The notes: generated by a model not told the origin, from the letters alone. A stretch of 64,000 nucleotides of DNA from Paraniabella hibiscisoli (GCF_022512515.1 NZ_JAKWBK010000001.1:4030001-4094000), one strand, 5' to 3'. Shown: positions 19,251 through 31,369, counted from the stretch's first letter. Made by a program: numbers and translations.

Positions 19251-22176
19251 TTACTTCAGCTGTAGCAGCACAGTGCCACTCATTTTTTTACTCCTGTTGC
19301 GCGTACCCTGGTAATTCCCCAGCTAAGCGTCCAGTAATCCCATTTATCGCTTACCAGTAATTGTTGGCTGCCATCTTTTTGCACATTCATTTTGGCGGCG
19401 TGTTTGCCGTCACTAAAAACACTGATGGCCGTTTTTCCTCCCGATACGGTATAGCTATAAATATTTTCTTTTTTAGCCCTGTATATTTCTGTAGAGGGCA
19501 GGTCTACCCGGTACAGCGCTTCTTTTCCTTTGGTTAAAATAAAATCTCTCATGGATTGTGCTACTTCAAAGCCGGGCCTTAAACCATATACTTCTTTGCT
19601 GTTGGTTCTTTTAGCTGCGCTGCCTGTCAGTGCTGAAACATGGCCTTTCGGGTAGGTACTCCAATATCCCTTACGGTTCCAGGAAATTTTATCAAAAGCC
19701 GTGGTAACTGGTATCCCTACACCTATATCCCAGGTATAAGCGGGAATACTATCAGCACTATAGGTAATGGTCATCTGTCCGTTGGGATACAGGGCAGTGG
19801 TCATAGCCACGGGGTAGGTGTCTACCAGCCCCTTTGAAGTAATGATGAATACTTCCCGGTTCTTTTCATCAAAGCTAAAACTATTGATCTTATAATCGCC
19901 GGAGAAAATGCCATCCGTATTTTTCAATACACCGGCATTCAGAGGCCGGTTTACTACCAATAGGGGATTGCCGGTTATAACAAGCTGGCCGGCTACCATG
20001 GCCTGGCTGATTGTTCCTGTTTTGGTATTAATGCTTATCAGGATATTGCCGCTTTTTAAAAGCGTCTGGTCTTCTTTATTTTCTATAGACCATAAACTAT
20101 CCTTGCTTGGTACCAAAGGTTTCAGAGGCGCCGTTCTCCAGCTGATCAACTCTTCATCTATCAGGGCGCCCTTGCTGTCTTTGAACTGCACCAACACGGT
20201 CGAATCAGCACTACTGGCAGGCAGGATAATAGTACCCATGGCATGCGGCGCTACATCGGGTAAGGGCAATACCTTTTTCTGCTTGCCGGTTACAATGATG
20301 GCCTGAATGTTTCTCAGGTTGGTATGGTCAAAGCGGTTATGTATTGGTATTGTAATCATCCCTTTTTCGGGTTTGAGGTCCTGCAATTGCAGCCGAACCG
20401 GGGAGTACGCTTTTTTAGTATTCCAGAACTCTGCTTTTTCCTGCGCCAGGTATCCACAATGCCCCAGGGACCATAGCCCACGGTAGTGTCTTTCATTTCA
20501 AATGTTTCATCGATCATGCCCCAGATAGCGCCGCCGAGATAACCTTTTACATCAAAGCGGTAGGACCAAATAGAGTCTAAGCTTCTTCCCCAGAAATCCT
20601 TGACATTCGGATCATAAAAGCTAAGGTCCGTATTATAGCAGGTAACATGCGCCCATTCATCGCCGATGATAGGCAGCTCAGCTTTCATGTTTTTCTCGTA
20701 TTTACCAAGGTCGCTGTGCGATCCGTTATATGCGGGATAATGCGATACCAGTATGTCGAAATTGCGTTTGCCTTTATCCAGGGCTGTAGCAGGAAATGAC
20801 CATGAAACGGGGCGGGTAGCGTCAACGGATTTTACAAACTCATATTCTTTTTGAAAGTTAGTACCATACCAGCTTTCATTTCCTATCGACCACATCACTA
20901 CTGCAGCATGATTCCTGTCGCGGTCGATCATTTCGCTTAGCTGCCCCAGGTAGCGGTCCGTAAATGCCGGATCATCCATAGTCTTATAATATTTTATATA
21001 CGGGTCCGTGCGCCAGTCCAGCACAAAACAGATGGCGGTTTCTTCCTGCACATACACCCCATATCGATCGCAGAATTCAAGGAAATCTTCAGATGGGGGA
21101 TAATGTGAGGTGCGGATAAAATTCATATTGGCTTCCTTTGTCAGCACCACATCCAGGCTATCCTGCACACGGTTGGTACTGCGGCCCAATGTAGGATGCA
21201 TATCGTGGCGGCAGGCGCCCCGGAGCTTTACGGTTTTCCCGTTCACCAGCATTTCATTGTCTTTATTGATCTCTATGCTTCTGAAACCCAGTTGTTGCAC
21301 GATGGTCTCCTGCAATTGTTCGTTTTGCGTTACCCTTAAGGTAAGCTTGTAGAGGTTAGGACTTTCGGCGGTCCAGGTTTTAATGCCGGGGACCACCGTA
21401 CTGTCATGCCATCTGTCTCCATCCTGCTTTAAGCTTCGCGCGCTGTTCCATATTTTTTTACCGTAAGCATCTGCAAGCTCATACTCAATCATCGCTTTCC
21501 CGGGTTGTAGTAAACGGGTTTCAATGCGCAATGTTCCATCGCTGTAATTATTGGTAAGCCCGGCACTGGCATATACGTGAGTTACCGGGTTATCCGGAAG
21601 TAGGATATACTGCACCTTACGGGTTATACCACCGATAGGATGATGTGCATAGCCGGAAGCATAAGAAATATCATCAGCCCTGTCTGTTACCGATACATGC
21701 AGCCAGTTATCCTGCCCGGGTTTAACGAACTTAGTGATATCTGCATCCCAGGCAGTAAAGCCTCCAAAATGTTCACGTACCAGCTTGCCGTTACAATATA
21801 CTTTGGCATGGTTATATACCCCATTAAAACGGATAACATGCCGTTTGCCGGTGGTGTTAATAATAGCAGGCAGTTTTTTACGATAGATAAAAGCCGTGTC
21901 GTGTTGTATCTTAAAGCCCTGCATCATTGCTTCGCCCGGCACTTGTATGATGCGCCACCCGGCCGAAGCGCTGTTGTCGGTCATAGCATTGGCCGCAGGA
22001 TTCAGGTTAATCTCCCATTGGCCATCAAGGCTTTTTATAGGATTGACAACTCCGGTTACCTGTACCGGCCCCGGCGGCAGGTGCTCCCGATTGCCGGCCA
22101 TATAGGGTTGCGCGTATGAAAAGCAGGCAAACAGAATCAACGGAACGCAGGACAGCCAATTTTTAATAACATTCAT
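19251..22176 (-). CDS. GH2 LacZ-like beta-galactosidase, copy 3 (two frameshifts)
   Basis: Secreted GH2 enzyme, about 975 residues. The signal peptide is MNVIKNWLSCVPLILFACFSYAQ. The TIM barrel shows LRGACRHDMHPTLGRS and FIRTSHYPPSED. The acid/base Glu is in WSIGNESWYG and the nucleophile Glu in IIGDEWAH. One base added to T5 at 20435-20439 restores FWNTKKAYSPVRL and joins the C-terminal half. One base added to T7 at 19283-19289 extends the end to MSGTVLLQLK with a stop at 19251-19253. It is the first hydrolase after the SusC/SusD pair and is separated from it by a hairpin terminator at 22285-22310. So it may be expressed at a lower level by read-through or from its own promoter. Confidence 0.87.
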
Positions 22177-22211
22177 TTAGTATCATTGAATTATTGGCGA
22201 ATTTAGCCCGG

Positions 22212-22226
22212 GATAACAGGGTTATC
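22212..22226. promoter_or_regulatory. 15-bp interrupted palindrome upstream of GH2 copy 3
   Basis: GATAAC-AGG-GTTATC is a perfect 6-bp inverted repeat with a 3-base centre, 36 bases before the GH2 start codon and below the terminator hairpin. Its place suits an operator or promoter-proximal site. A chance palindrome of this size is also possible. Confidence 0.25.
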
Positions 22227-22284
22227 TATACTAAAATTATTCATTATCTACACAATTTTGCCTTTTTGGGCCAACCAAAAGGAA

Positions 22285-22310
22285 CCCCGGTCAGAACTTA
22301 TCTGCCGGGG
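22285..22310 (-). terminator. hairpin terminator downstream of the SusC/SusD pair
   Basis: The minus strand forms a strong stem (CCCCGGCAGA pairing with TCTGACCGGGG, one bulged base, 5-base loop), followed by TTCCTTTTGG. It starts 24 bases after the SusD stop and precedes the GH2 genes. It probably attenuates read-through from susC/susD into the enzyme genes. Confidence 0.6.
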
Positions 22311-22334
22311 CACTTTAACAGGTATCAGGGCGGT

Positions 22335-24022
22335 TTAGTAACCTTTAGATTGTTGTACAGCTTTCAAATTACTGTTGCGGTCTAGTGCTGTCTGGGGATA
22401 AGGCATCAGGTTGAATTTGTCTTGCCAAACCCTTTCCTGAACAGCGGCGTTGGATATATCGTAGGTTGTTTTCATTACTGACGGAGCTATCTTCCATCTT
22501 CTGATATCGTAGTACCGTTGCCCTTCCCCGGCCAGTTCAATACGACGTTCATTATGGATCAACTCTCTCAACTTTTCCTTTGTATTGTAAGCCGAGGTAT
22601 TTATGGCAGGCATCCCGCATCTGTCGCGAATATCGTTTAGTGCGGTGTATATGGAAGCGTCAGGACCCGTAGCTTCATTTTTTGCTTCAGCATAGCTCAG
22701 TAATACTTCAGCGTAGCGGATGATCGGGAAATCTTCGGCCGCATCAAATTCAAGACTGCTTTCGAGGGATTTGATATCGAAAAGCTTCCGGAAGTTATAG
22801 CCTGTCATACTATTACTGCTGCCTCCGCCTGCCCAGTTGAATATGAAGCCGGCTTTATACTGATCCCATGTGGCGCGTGGAAAAAGAATGCTTGCATACA
22901 GGCGGGTATCGCGGTTTTTAAACTCATCCAGGTAGGCTGCATTGGGTGTACCGCCTTTATTGAAGTTAGCGGCTCTTACAGCAGCAGTTGGAGGGGTGAA
23001 TGCATTGCCATTTTTATCCCAGTAAGCGTTTACAAGTTCCTGCGTGGGTGTAATAGAGCTCCATCCGCCCATTACGCCGTTGGAGAACAGCAATCGGAGC
23101 CCGTTTCCGAATGGTGCATAACTCGTGCCTTCTGTAATATTTTGTGACGCAAGGATCACTTCATCATTGGATTCATTTGCGATCCAAAACTGCTGCTGAT
23201 AACTGGCCAGCCCCTTGTAGAATTTATCTTTTGCACTCTGATCAGAAAATGTTATCCATGTGCTGTAATCATCGCGCACGTCGCCTGCATCGAGCGTTGC
23301 TTTCCTGAATAATTTATAGCCTGCCCCCATTACCAGCTGTGCCGTAGCGGCAGCGTCGGCCCACATTCCGTAGTGAAGTTGTACCCGTGTAAGTATGGCC
23401 CATGCAGCTCCGCGGGTAATCCTGCCTTTTTCAACAGAAGTGCCCCCGCATAGTTTGCGGGAAGTGTAGCGGCGGCTTCTTTTAACTCTGAAATAATAAA
23501 TGCCAAAACCTCAGTTTGGGGAGTTGGGGACACTGCTGTTTCCAGAGGGTCGGCATAGCCGGTTTTGAACAGCGGTACGTCGCCGAAGGTACGGATAAGA
23601 TCGAAATAAGTTATAGCACGTAATACCCGGCACTCCAACTTAAACCTGGTGCTCAAAGCGTCATCCAGTTGTGCTTTATCCACATTGTCCAGGAAATAAT
23701 TGTAGCGGCGGATAAACTGGTACCGGCTGTTATAGCCGGCGTCCAGGGTAGCGTTGATATCGCCGCTTGCTATGCGGGTAGCATTGCTCTCCCAGGGATA
23801 TTGGCAGTAGGCATTATCGCTTGCGCCATCGTCATAAGCGTTGTTATAAGAATTGGCAAGATAACCGTAACAGCCATTTAAAGCCAGCCTTACATCGTTC
23901 TCCGACTTCCAGAAAGTAACACTGGCCAATTGATCATTAGGCTTGTAATCTAATGCACTCTTGGAACAGGCTACCGTTAACAGTGCAGAAGATATTATTA
24001 AAGTATAAAGTAGTTGTTTCAT
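22335..24022 (-). CDS. SusD/RagB-family outer-membrane glycan-binding lipoprotein, PUL 1 (one frameshift)
   Basis: Surface lipoprotein that captures oligosaccharides and closes the SusC channel. The signal peptide ends in the lipobox LTVAC, so Cys19 is lipidated. About 562 residues. SusD marks include FWKSENDVRLALNGCYGYL near the N-terminus, RVLRAITYFDLIRTFGDVPLF, and at the end HNERRIELAGEGQRYYDIRRW. The frame is lost in the T5 run at 23427-23431. Adding a base gives KKGRITRGAAWAILTRVQLHYG, the usual SusD helix region. It lies 42 bases after the SusC gene. The pair forms the transport core of the locus with the GH2/GH29 enzymes. Confidence 0.92.
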
Positions 24023-24064
24023 TTTTTGCTATTTGAATATTTACATCGTGGTTGGTATAACCGC

Positions 24065-27000
24065 TTATAAGGTTACATTTAATCCGAACGAATAAGATTT
24101 TACCGCAGGATAGGTGGAGCGTTGTGAAGCCGACTCCGGATCGAAATCCTTTAGTCGCTTGTCACCTCTGAATGTAAAGGGATTGTAGGAAGATACATAT
24201 ACTCTCAGGCCCTTTAAACCAGCTTTTTCCAGCACTTGCTGTGGTAGGGTGTATCCGAGGGATAATGACCTGATCCTGAAATAATCCGCATTAAATAACC
24301 AGAAATCGGAGGTTGCAAAATTTACTGTTCCAGACCTTGACAGGCGGGGGTAGGAGGCGGTCTGACTTGGATTGTCGATCGTCCACCTGTCGAGCACATA
24401 ATTTTTACACCGGCACCATTGAAGAACGCCTGCGAAGCTTCAGCTTCCAGGTATACCTTAACATTTTTTACACCACTTCCGATAGCTGTAAAATCAAAAT
24501 TTTTATAGCTTACATTCAGATTCAGACCGTATATGAAATAGGGTACGTCGTTACCTGCTATGATCCGGTCGTCTCCGTTAATGACACCGTCATTATTCTG
24601 GTCCACATACCTGATGTCGCCGGCTTTGGCAGCAGGATTGTATTTCTGTGCTTCTGCATCCGATTCATAAAAACCGTTGCTCTCGTACATAAAGAATGAA
24701 CCTATGGCTTCTCCAACCCTGTTTACATAATATCCGCTGGGTGCGGTTTGTTCCACTTTTCCTAAATCCACCACTTTGTTCCATATCTGGCTGATGTTAC
24801 CACCAATAGTGTAGGTAAGACTGTTTATTTTGCCATTATAATTGGCTATGAATTCAAATCCGGTATTTCTAACCTGGCCTATATTAATAGAAGGGTTTTG
24901 GGTGTCTGTTAAACCTCCTTCTGCAGGTATGTCGGGGTTGCTGAGCAAAATATCCTTGGTTAATTTATTAAACAGATCTACCTGCAAGTTCAGGCCTTTG
25001 AATAGTGTTGCATCAATGCCGACATTATACATGTCTACTTTTTCCCAGGTTAATAAAGGGTTGGGCAATTTGGCGGGAAATACCCCATCCTGCTTTGTTT
25101 GATCCAGAATTACCACGGTACCGGTACCAAGCCCGTCATAAAAATCATAATAGCCTACATTATTTACATTGCCCAGTTTACCGGCAGATAACCTTAGTTT
25201 AAGTTCATTTACAATGGAAACATTTTTCATGAAGTTTTCCTGCGAAATACGCCAGGCGAATGATGCAGAGGGATACCATCCTACCCGGTTGCCCGGCGCA
25301 AACTGAGAGGACGCGTCATTTCTTAAGCTGGCCTCAAAAAGATACCTGTTGTTGTATGCATAGTTTAACCTGCCGAAATAAGAGCGAAATGCTCTTTGTT
25401 GAATATTGCCTGTAGCCGTCGTATTCAGGGGATTGGCTGAACCTGCGTTGATCGCATCAAGATCATTATTGACAAAGTTTTTCCTGATTACCCTTATAAA
25501 CCTGTCTTTGAAATTTTCATAAGAAGTACCACCGAGTATGTTAAAATTATGCGCGTTGAGCTGGTAACTATAGGCTGCCGTTAATTGGCCGAGAATATTG
25601 GAAGTGTTCTGCCATTGTTCATCCAGCTGGTTTACGGTTACAGCAGTCGATGTCAGCGGCTGCTTGTTAATGAAATTTACAATGGGTGTCATTGTATTGG
25701 CAAATGTACTTGTAACATAGTTCATGAAATTATAAGAAAACAGACCACTTATATCCAGTCCTTTGATAGGTGTATAAGTTCCGTTAAGGGTGCCAATAAA
25801 CCTGTTGGTATTATAGGAGCTGCGCCCACCTTCTGCCAACCTGCGCAAAGTATTGCCTGAGGCCAGAGCTGCATCTACGGCCCCGGCGTTAATGCTGCCC
25901 CAGGTGCCATCGCTATGCCTGGCAACATTCAATGGTGTTAACCTGGAGAGGCCGGTGAAGTCGATATTTCCCTGATCATTGTTAAAACCATCCCTGATAA
26001 AAGAAATGTTACTTGAGGCCTTGAATTTTTCAGATAATTTGGCTTCTGTATTGGCACGAACCGAGTATCTCCGCAAATCTTTTCCTGGTATTAGTGAGTT
26101 TTGTAAAAAATACGCGCCGCTTAAATAATATTTAACCCGATCTCCTCCCGATACATTTAGCTGATGTTCCATGATGGGCGCATTTTTTCTCAAGGTCAGA
26201 TCATACCAGTTATTATCAGGATAATAGTCGGGGTTTAGCTGATTCCTGATGGTGTCTAAAATTCCGTTCGAAAACCTCGGGGCTCTTCCGGCATTAGTTT
26301 CTACTTCATTATAAAGTAGCGCGTAATTTGTTGCGTCTGTAAAATCGGGAAGATATATAGCCGACTGCTTTCCATAATAGGCATTGTAATTTAAACGAAA
26401 GTTACCTCCTCCTTTTTTGTTGTAACCAATATGACACCATAAGCCGCTCTTGACCCGTAAATGGCAGATGCGGAAGCATCTTTTAGAATAGATACATTTT
26501 CAACGTCGTTGGGATTAATGCGGGCAAAATCCCCGGCTTGAACTATCACTCCATCTACGACAAATAAAGGCGAGGATGAACCGGTATTACCGCGCCCGCG
26601 TACATTAATAGCACCCAGGTCGTTCCCTACATCACCGGGTCTTGATTGTACCGCTACCCCGGGTACGGTGCCCTGTAACGCATTGGTTAACGATGTAACA
26701 GGCCGGTTGGTAAGCAGCTTTTTGTCAACTGTATTGACTGCCCCGCTCAGATTTACCTTCTTTTGGGTGCCATACCCCACCACTACCACTTCATCGAGGT
26801 TGGAGGAAGCGGGTGATAACGAGATGGACGCTGCGGCCCCCGTATTTATCTCTACTTCCTTACTCTGATAACCTACCATAGTACATAAAACGGTAACCGA
26901 CCTGGTGGCGGCAGAAATAGCCAGCGTAAAGTTGCCGTTTTGATCAGTGATAGTTGCTGTTGAAGTATTTTTGAGCGTAACGGTGACTCCCGATAAGGGT

Positions 27001-27113
27001 GAACCCGTACTTTCATCCTTTACCGTTCCTGATATAACAGGCGTTTGGGCCGCTAACAGTTTCCCCAGGCAGAGTATACCCATTAACAGGCATAATTTTA
27101 GAAGTTTTTCCAT
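24065..27113 (-). CDS. SusC-family TonB-dependent outer-membrane transporter, PUL 1 (two frameshifts)
   Basis: Outer-membrane oligosaccharide importer of about 1,016 residues. A signal peptide precedes a carboxypeptidase-D-like regulatory domain (ISGTVKDESTGSPLSGVTV). The SusC box follows (LDEVVVVGYGTQKKVNLSGAV), then the plug domain (GRGNTGSSSPLFVVDGV, SILKDASASAIYGSRAAYG) and the beta-barrel ending SYSFGLNVTL. Frame repairs: one base in T6 at 26413-26418 (TTKKGGGNFRLNY) and one in T5 at 24402-24406 (GVKNYVLDRWT). The ATG at 27113 (MEKLLKLCLL) is preferred over one three codons upstream because it gives a regular signal peptide. An AraC gene lies upstream on the same strand. No ECF sigma/anti-sigma pair is present. 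Confidence 0.93.
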
Positions 27114-27459
27114 ATAAAACATTTTGGTAAATATCAGCTGTGAGTGAGCGGTTTTCTAATGTTATATTGCCTAATTGTTAGATAATTTTATCTAGTAAAC
27201 CGCAAGGGCTCAACATCAATTATAGCTGTTTGGATAGCTGCTTTAATTTGATACAATAATGGTATCATAGGTATAGCGGATCAATTACACAAGCGGATAT
27301 TGTTACAAATAATTTGCAGAAGTGGTATGGCGCGCTATTAAAGGGCAGCTATTTTGATGTGAAAAGCTACTACAGCAAATTGCTTATTTCGCGCATATTT
27401 AAAGGGTTATGAAAAATAATCCTGATTGCAAATTTTTCGTTCCCGGGGAAAGCAGCCGT
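27114..27459. other. Upstream region of SusC (PUL 1), no gene seen
   Basis: A 346-base A/T-rich gap between the AraC stop and the SusC start. The promoter of the first PUL must lie here. It holds an inverted repeat at 27249-27267 but no clean TAnnTTTG box. Shortened homopolymers in this sequence may hide one. Confidence 0.4.
27249..27267. promoter_or_regulatory. 19-bp inverted repeat upstream of SusC
   Basis: TGATAC-N7-GTATCA is a perfect 6-bp inverted repeat 136 bases before the SusC start. It is a possible operator for PUL 1. AraC proteins more often use direct repeats, so confidence is low. Confidence 0.25.
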
Positions 27460-28336
27460 TTATAGTGTTTGGGTTTTCTTTGAATTTTTCCGGTATTCAG
27501 AAGGCGTGGTTTTTTTAATGGATTTAAAGAACTTATTAAAGTTTGCTATGCTGTTATAACCACACTCGTAACATACATCAGAAATAGAGTAGCGCTCGTT
27601 CAGCAGTAATTTAGATGCATGCCCTATTCTTAATTCGTTCAAAAACTGGATAACGGACTTTTGTGTGCGGCTTTTAAAATACCTGCAAAATGCACTTGGC
27701 GTCATATTACAAAGATTCGCAACTTCCTGCAGGGAAATGTCATCCTGGAAGTTTTGCATCAGGTATTTATACACCATATTTATACGACCGGTGTCCTTTT
27801 CTTCGTAGAGGTTTTTATAAGAGACGCTGGCCAGGTAGCTATACTCTTCAGAAGAAGATAATAAGCGGATCAATTCGAGAAAGGAAATTATTTTGCTGAG
27901 ATCATGCTCCCTGGATATGGTGGCCAGCTTGTCAATTACTTGTTGTTTTGTAGTTCCGGTGAATACAAGGCCTCTGTAAGATCTTTCAACCAGCTGTTTT
28001 ATAGGATTCAGCAGCTCTATTTCATCTGTCAGATTTAGCAGGAAATCGGGGGGAAATAAATTACTGTTGATTTTACATTGGCTTCATCGGGCTCGCAAAA
28101 AAATGTTTCATCATTCTGCCATATATGAGGCAGGTTAGGGCCCATTAATACCAGGTCGCCACCCTCAAAATTGTCGACACTATCTCCAACGATTCGTTTC
28201 CCAAAACTTTTTCTATCCATACCAATTCACAAAGATGATGAAAATGAAAAGGTGTGTCCAGGAAAGCCTGTTCCACCCTTTTAATGCGAATCGTTTTGGT
28301 ACCCGCCAGAGATACGTCTATAAGTTGAGGCTTCAT
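27460..28336 (-). CDS. AraC-family regulator with N-terminal cupin domain, PUL 1 (two frameshifts)
   Basis: Transcription factor of about 292 residues with a cupin-like sensor (FHFHHLCELVWIEK, KRIVGDSVDNFEGGDLVL) and two helix-turn-helix units (ISLQEVANLCNMTPSAFCRYF; ISDVCYECGYNSIANFNKFFK). Frame repairs: one base in T5 at 28208-28212 (EKSFGKRIVGDS) and one in the G6 tract at 28048-28053 (FPPDFLLNLTDEIELL). The start ATG is at 28336. It lies directly upstream of the first SusC gene on the same strand and is a close paralogue of the AraC gene at 5039-5912. It therefore probably activates PUL 1 when a sugar of the fucose type is sensed. The ligand is inferred from the company it keeps. Confidence 0.85.
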
Positions 28337-28506
28337 CAATGAGAACTTTAAACTAAATTACCCTTTTTTTGATAATCGTGTCGATTATATGCAAAAATGA
28401 TACTGCTGCTTTGCAGGTATTTGTGGTTGCTGTATCCGATGTATTTTTCGCAGGCCGTCGACACCGATGGGCGGTACTTTCAACGAGGACGATGTAAGTT
28501 TGATGC

Positions 28507-29649
28507 CTATAAAAGCATACCAATGTCGATCTGTCTGTTAAATAATTGCCTTAGCTCTTTTTTAGTATCGACCTGATCTTTTTTCATATGCATCTGCATA
28601 TTTGGCCATGCCAATGTCGTTTGGATGCGTCCCATCTACAGTATCCTCTTCATCAAAACCAATTTCTTTTGCAGTAAGCTGGTAGATATTTTTATGGCCC
28701 TCTTTTTCAAGGCATAAAAACCCGGCTCAACACATCACTCGTCCATTTATAGTTATTTGATAATAAAGTATCCATACTTACATCGGGGCTACCACAGCAG
28801 TGTTCAACCAGTAAAATAGGTGTAACGGGATGTTTCGCCCGTAGAGCTGCTATTGTATGCCTGATTCTTTTATCAATTTCGGCTTCGGTGTATATTTTTT
28901 ATCATACAGGTTAGGCTGACAATCCAGCACAAAAAGCCGGGCATCCAGTTCAGTTAACAGATGTGCCAATTCAGGTTCCAGTCGCCCGTTTCCTGAAAAG
29001 CCTAAATTAACCAGGGGCGCATCCAGTCTTCTTCCCAGTATGTTGGTCCATGCCAAACCAGGCCTGCTGGCACAGGCTCCCTGCATAATAGAAGTGCCGT
29101 ACAATACAACAGGGGCTTTTGTATTGGCTTCTATAAACGAAAAACTAGTTTCATCGGCTACACCTACCTGTAACCATTTAAGTGAGTTGTATAAAGGTAA
29201 ATACAGCCTGAATTCCTGCAGGGGAACATTTGTAACAATATTACTGAACCGGTAAGTGATCGTATCATCAAAATTAAAATTGCCTGCGGCCCAGTGCCAA
29301 TGTCCATTTATATCTTTTGCATACAGATCCACACCACTAACACCGGTTGCCGCATATGATTCATTGCCCACCCATTGGTTACCTGGAAGCGTACCATGAT
29401 GGTATTGGCATTACTACGGAACTTTATATAATTACCGGCACTATTTTTTGCCAGCGACCATACTTCTTTTCTAACTGTTGCTTTTGCTTTTGCGGGCAGC
29501 CGGTCGTAAAAATCAGCAAGGCCGGTTTGCCAGCCACGGCCTTCTACAACCGGATAGCCTTCCTGCTCAGGGTTGTGCCATTTTAGATGCTGCGTGTACG
29601 CATTAAAAAATGTAGTAAGCAATACAAAGAGTAAAAGCTTAGGTTTCAT
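28507..29649 (-). CDS. Secreted SGNH-hydrolase esterase (about six small frame breaks)
   Basis: Esterase of the SGNH fold, probably removing acetyl or similar acyl groups from glycans. A signal peptide (MKPKLLLFVLLTTFFNAYT) leads into an N-terminal beta-sandwich domain (WAMNHMPATGVSGVDLYAKD after repair). Block I is VLYGTSIMQGACASRPG with the nucleophile Ser, block II GFSGNG, block III DCQPNLY, and the final Asp-His pair is in DGTHPND. The last 110 residues become visible only after repair: bases lost in T6 28895-28900 and in several short A/T runs between 28530 and 28710. The stop then falls at 28507-28509. About 385 residues, within the usual size. It is last in the PUL 2 series. Confidence 0.8.
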
Positions 29650-29674
29650 ACAATGACCGTGTTTTGATAACAAT

Positions 29675-29682
29675 CAAAGATA
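29675..29682 (-). promoter_or_regulatory. candidate -7 box (TATCTTTG) before the SGNH esterase gene
   Basis: The minus strand reads TATCTTTG, an exact TAnnTTTG match, 25 bases before the ATG at 29649. The 169-base gap to the sulfatase gene leaves room for a separate promoter. No clear -33 box was seen. Confidence 0.35.
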
Positions 29683-29818
29683 CCACTAAACGGAGCTAAG
29701 TTTCTTTAAAGGAAATATTATTTCTTAAAAGAGAATGTTTTTTAGTGCTTATCAGTTACCGGTATATTCAATGTTCCTGTTTGCAGTGCGCACCTTTATC
29801 CCATAAATGTATTTCAAC

Positions 29819-31236
29819 TTAGTTTTCTCCCGCCACGTTTCCGGCTACCGGCTTGTTGGAGGTGGTGATCCTGGTGGGTAATGGAGCCCCTGTATTGTTC
29901 ATCCATTGTAGTAACTCGTTTAAAAGCTCGTTTCTTTGAGCCACATGCGAATGGGATAAATCAGTATGCTCACCTTTATCGGTCCTGATATTATATAATT
30001 CAATAGCCTTATTGTTATGAAGCCTGGCCTTTCCTCCATCCAGCAGCCATTCCTCGAGGTATAAATGAAGTTTAAAATCGCCTTTCCTGATTACAGCTAC
30101 CGGCCTTGACCGAAACACCTTATCTCTCTCCCCTGATGACAGGATTGTCGAGATAGCCAGGAAAATACCAATAGATAGATTTTCTTATCGTGGTATTTTT
30201 TGACCTAACATAAGGGGCAGCAGGTTTTCACCATCACTTTTATATTGGGCATTGCCGGCCAGGGCCATAAACGTAGGATACAGGTCCAGATTGATAATTG
30301 GTGTTGAATTTACAGTACCGTTCTTTATCTGGCCGGGCCAGTACGCAATGAAAGGTTCCCGTATGCCGCCTTCGTAATAGGAACCCTTATTGCCTCTTAA
30401 AGGCTCTTGCGGGGATTGCTGGGTGGCACCATTGTCACTGGTGAATATCACCAGGGTATTTTTATCCAGGCCCGATGCTTTAAGAAAATCAAGAAGTATA
30501 CCCACACTGGAGTCAAAGTCGTATGTACAGGCGGCGTATAATGCCTGTTTTTCATTAAGACCTTGTTTTCTGAACAGCGCCACGCTCTCGGCTCTCGCTT
30601 CCAGTTTGGAATGGATGGCATGATGAGATAGGTAGGCGAAAAAGGGTTTTCCTTTTTGTTTTGCCATAAATTGTATGGCGGCGTTTGTCAGCGAAAACAT
30701 TCCTTTCGGATCGTCTTCTATGTTGCGCTTTTGACTTTCTACATATTCATCAAATCCCTGTGCTTCAGGCTTGGTATCCTGTGACTCACCCAGGTGCCAT
30801 TTTCCAAAAATAGCTGTAGCATAACCCTGCTCCCGCAGGGCTTCGGCAATGGTGTAAAATGAGGGGTTTAAGGAGGTTGTATTGCGCACGGGAACCAGCC
30901 GCATTTGCGCTACTGGTCCGCGTGTGGTACTCCCCACGGCATAAACACCATGGCGTGGCGTATATTTACCGCTGATCATTGTAGCCCGGCTGGGTGCACA
31001 GTTGCCTGCTCCTGCGTAGGCATTGTTAAAAACCATTCCATTTTTAGACAGCGCATCTATATGAGGTGTTTTCATGATCTTACTTCCATTGAACCCGCAA
31101 TCCATATAACCGAGGTCGTCAGCAAAAATCAAAAGGATATTGGGCTTTGCTGAAAGTGGCGCATTTTGCGCGACTCCATTCAAACCTGGTAACCAGGAGA
31201 GCGTAACCATCATTGAAACGGGAAAAAATATTTCAC
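29819..31236 (-). CDS. Formylglycine-dependent sulfatase, family S1, copy 1 (three frame breaks)
   Basis: Arylsulfatase-type enzyme removing sulfate esters from carbohydrate. The activation motif CAPSRATMISGKY is present, so the Cys would be oxidised to formylglycine by a maturase not in this window. Metal ligands lie in PNILLIFADDLGYMD and TLVIFTSDNGATQQ. The conserved FGKWHLG and HAIH are also present. About 472 residues. The start is probably GTG at 31236. A base added to A6 at 31223-31228 gives a secretion signal ending NGVAQ. Another base in T6 at 30196-30201 restores RKSIYWYFPGYLDNP. A GA repeat near 30130 seems short by two bases (VIRGERDKVFRSRP). Sulfated galactose, GlcNAc or fucose are possible substrates. 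Confidence 0.88.
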
Positions 31237-31369
31237 GGCGTTCTTATTTGAGACTAAGGATCTAAACATCGGAGGTTGATATGATTTATCAAATCTTACT
31301 AAAATACAAATTTTACCGGGTACAACGGGCTTCTCTTTCTTTAATATCCGGATGAGTTTGAGGACAGAT

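Noticed and set aside
22205..22226. Resemblance to the I-SceI homing endonuclease site (GGGATAACAGGGT core)
   Set aside because: Only the core matches; the flanks differ and no intron or homing endonuclease gene is nearby. It is better explained as part of a small palindrome.
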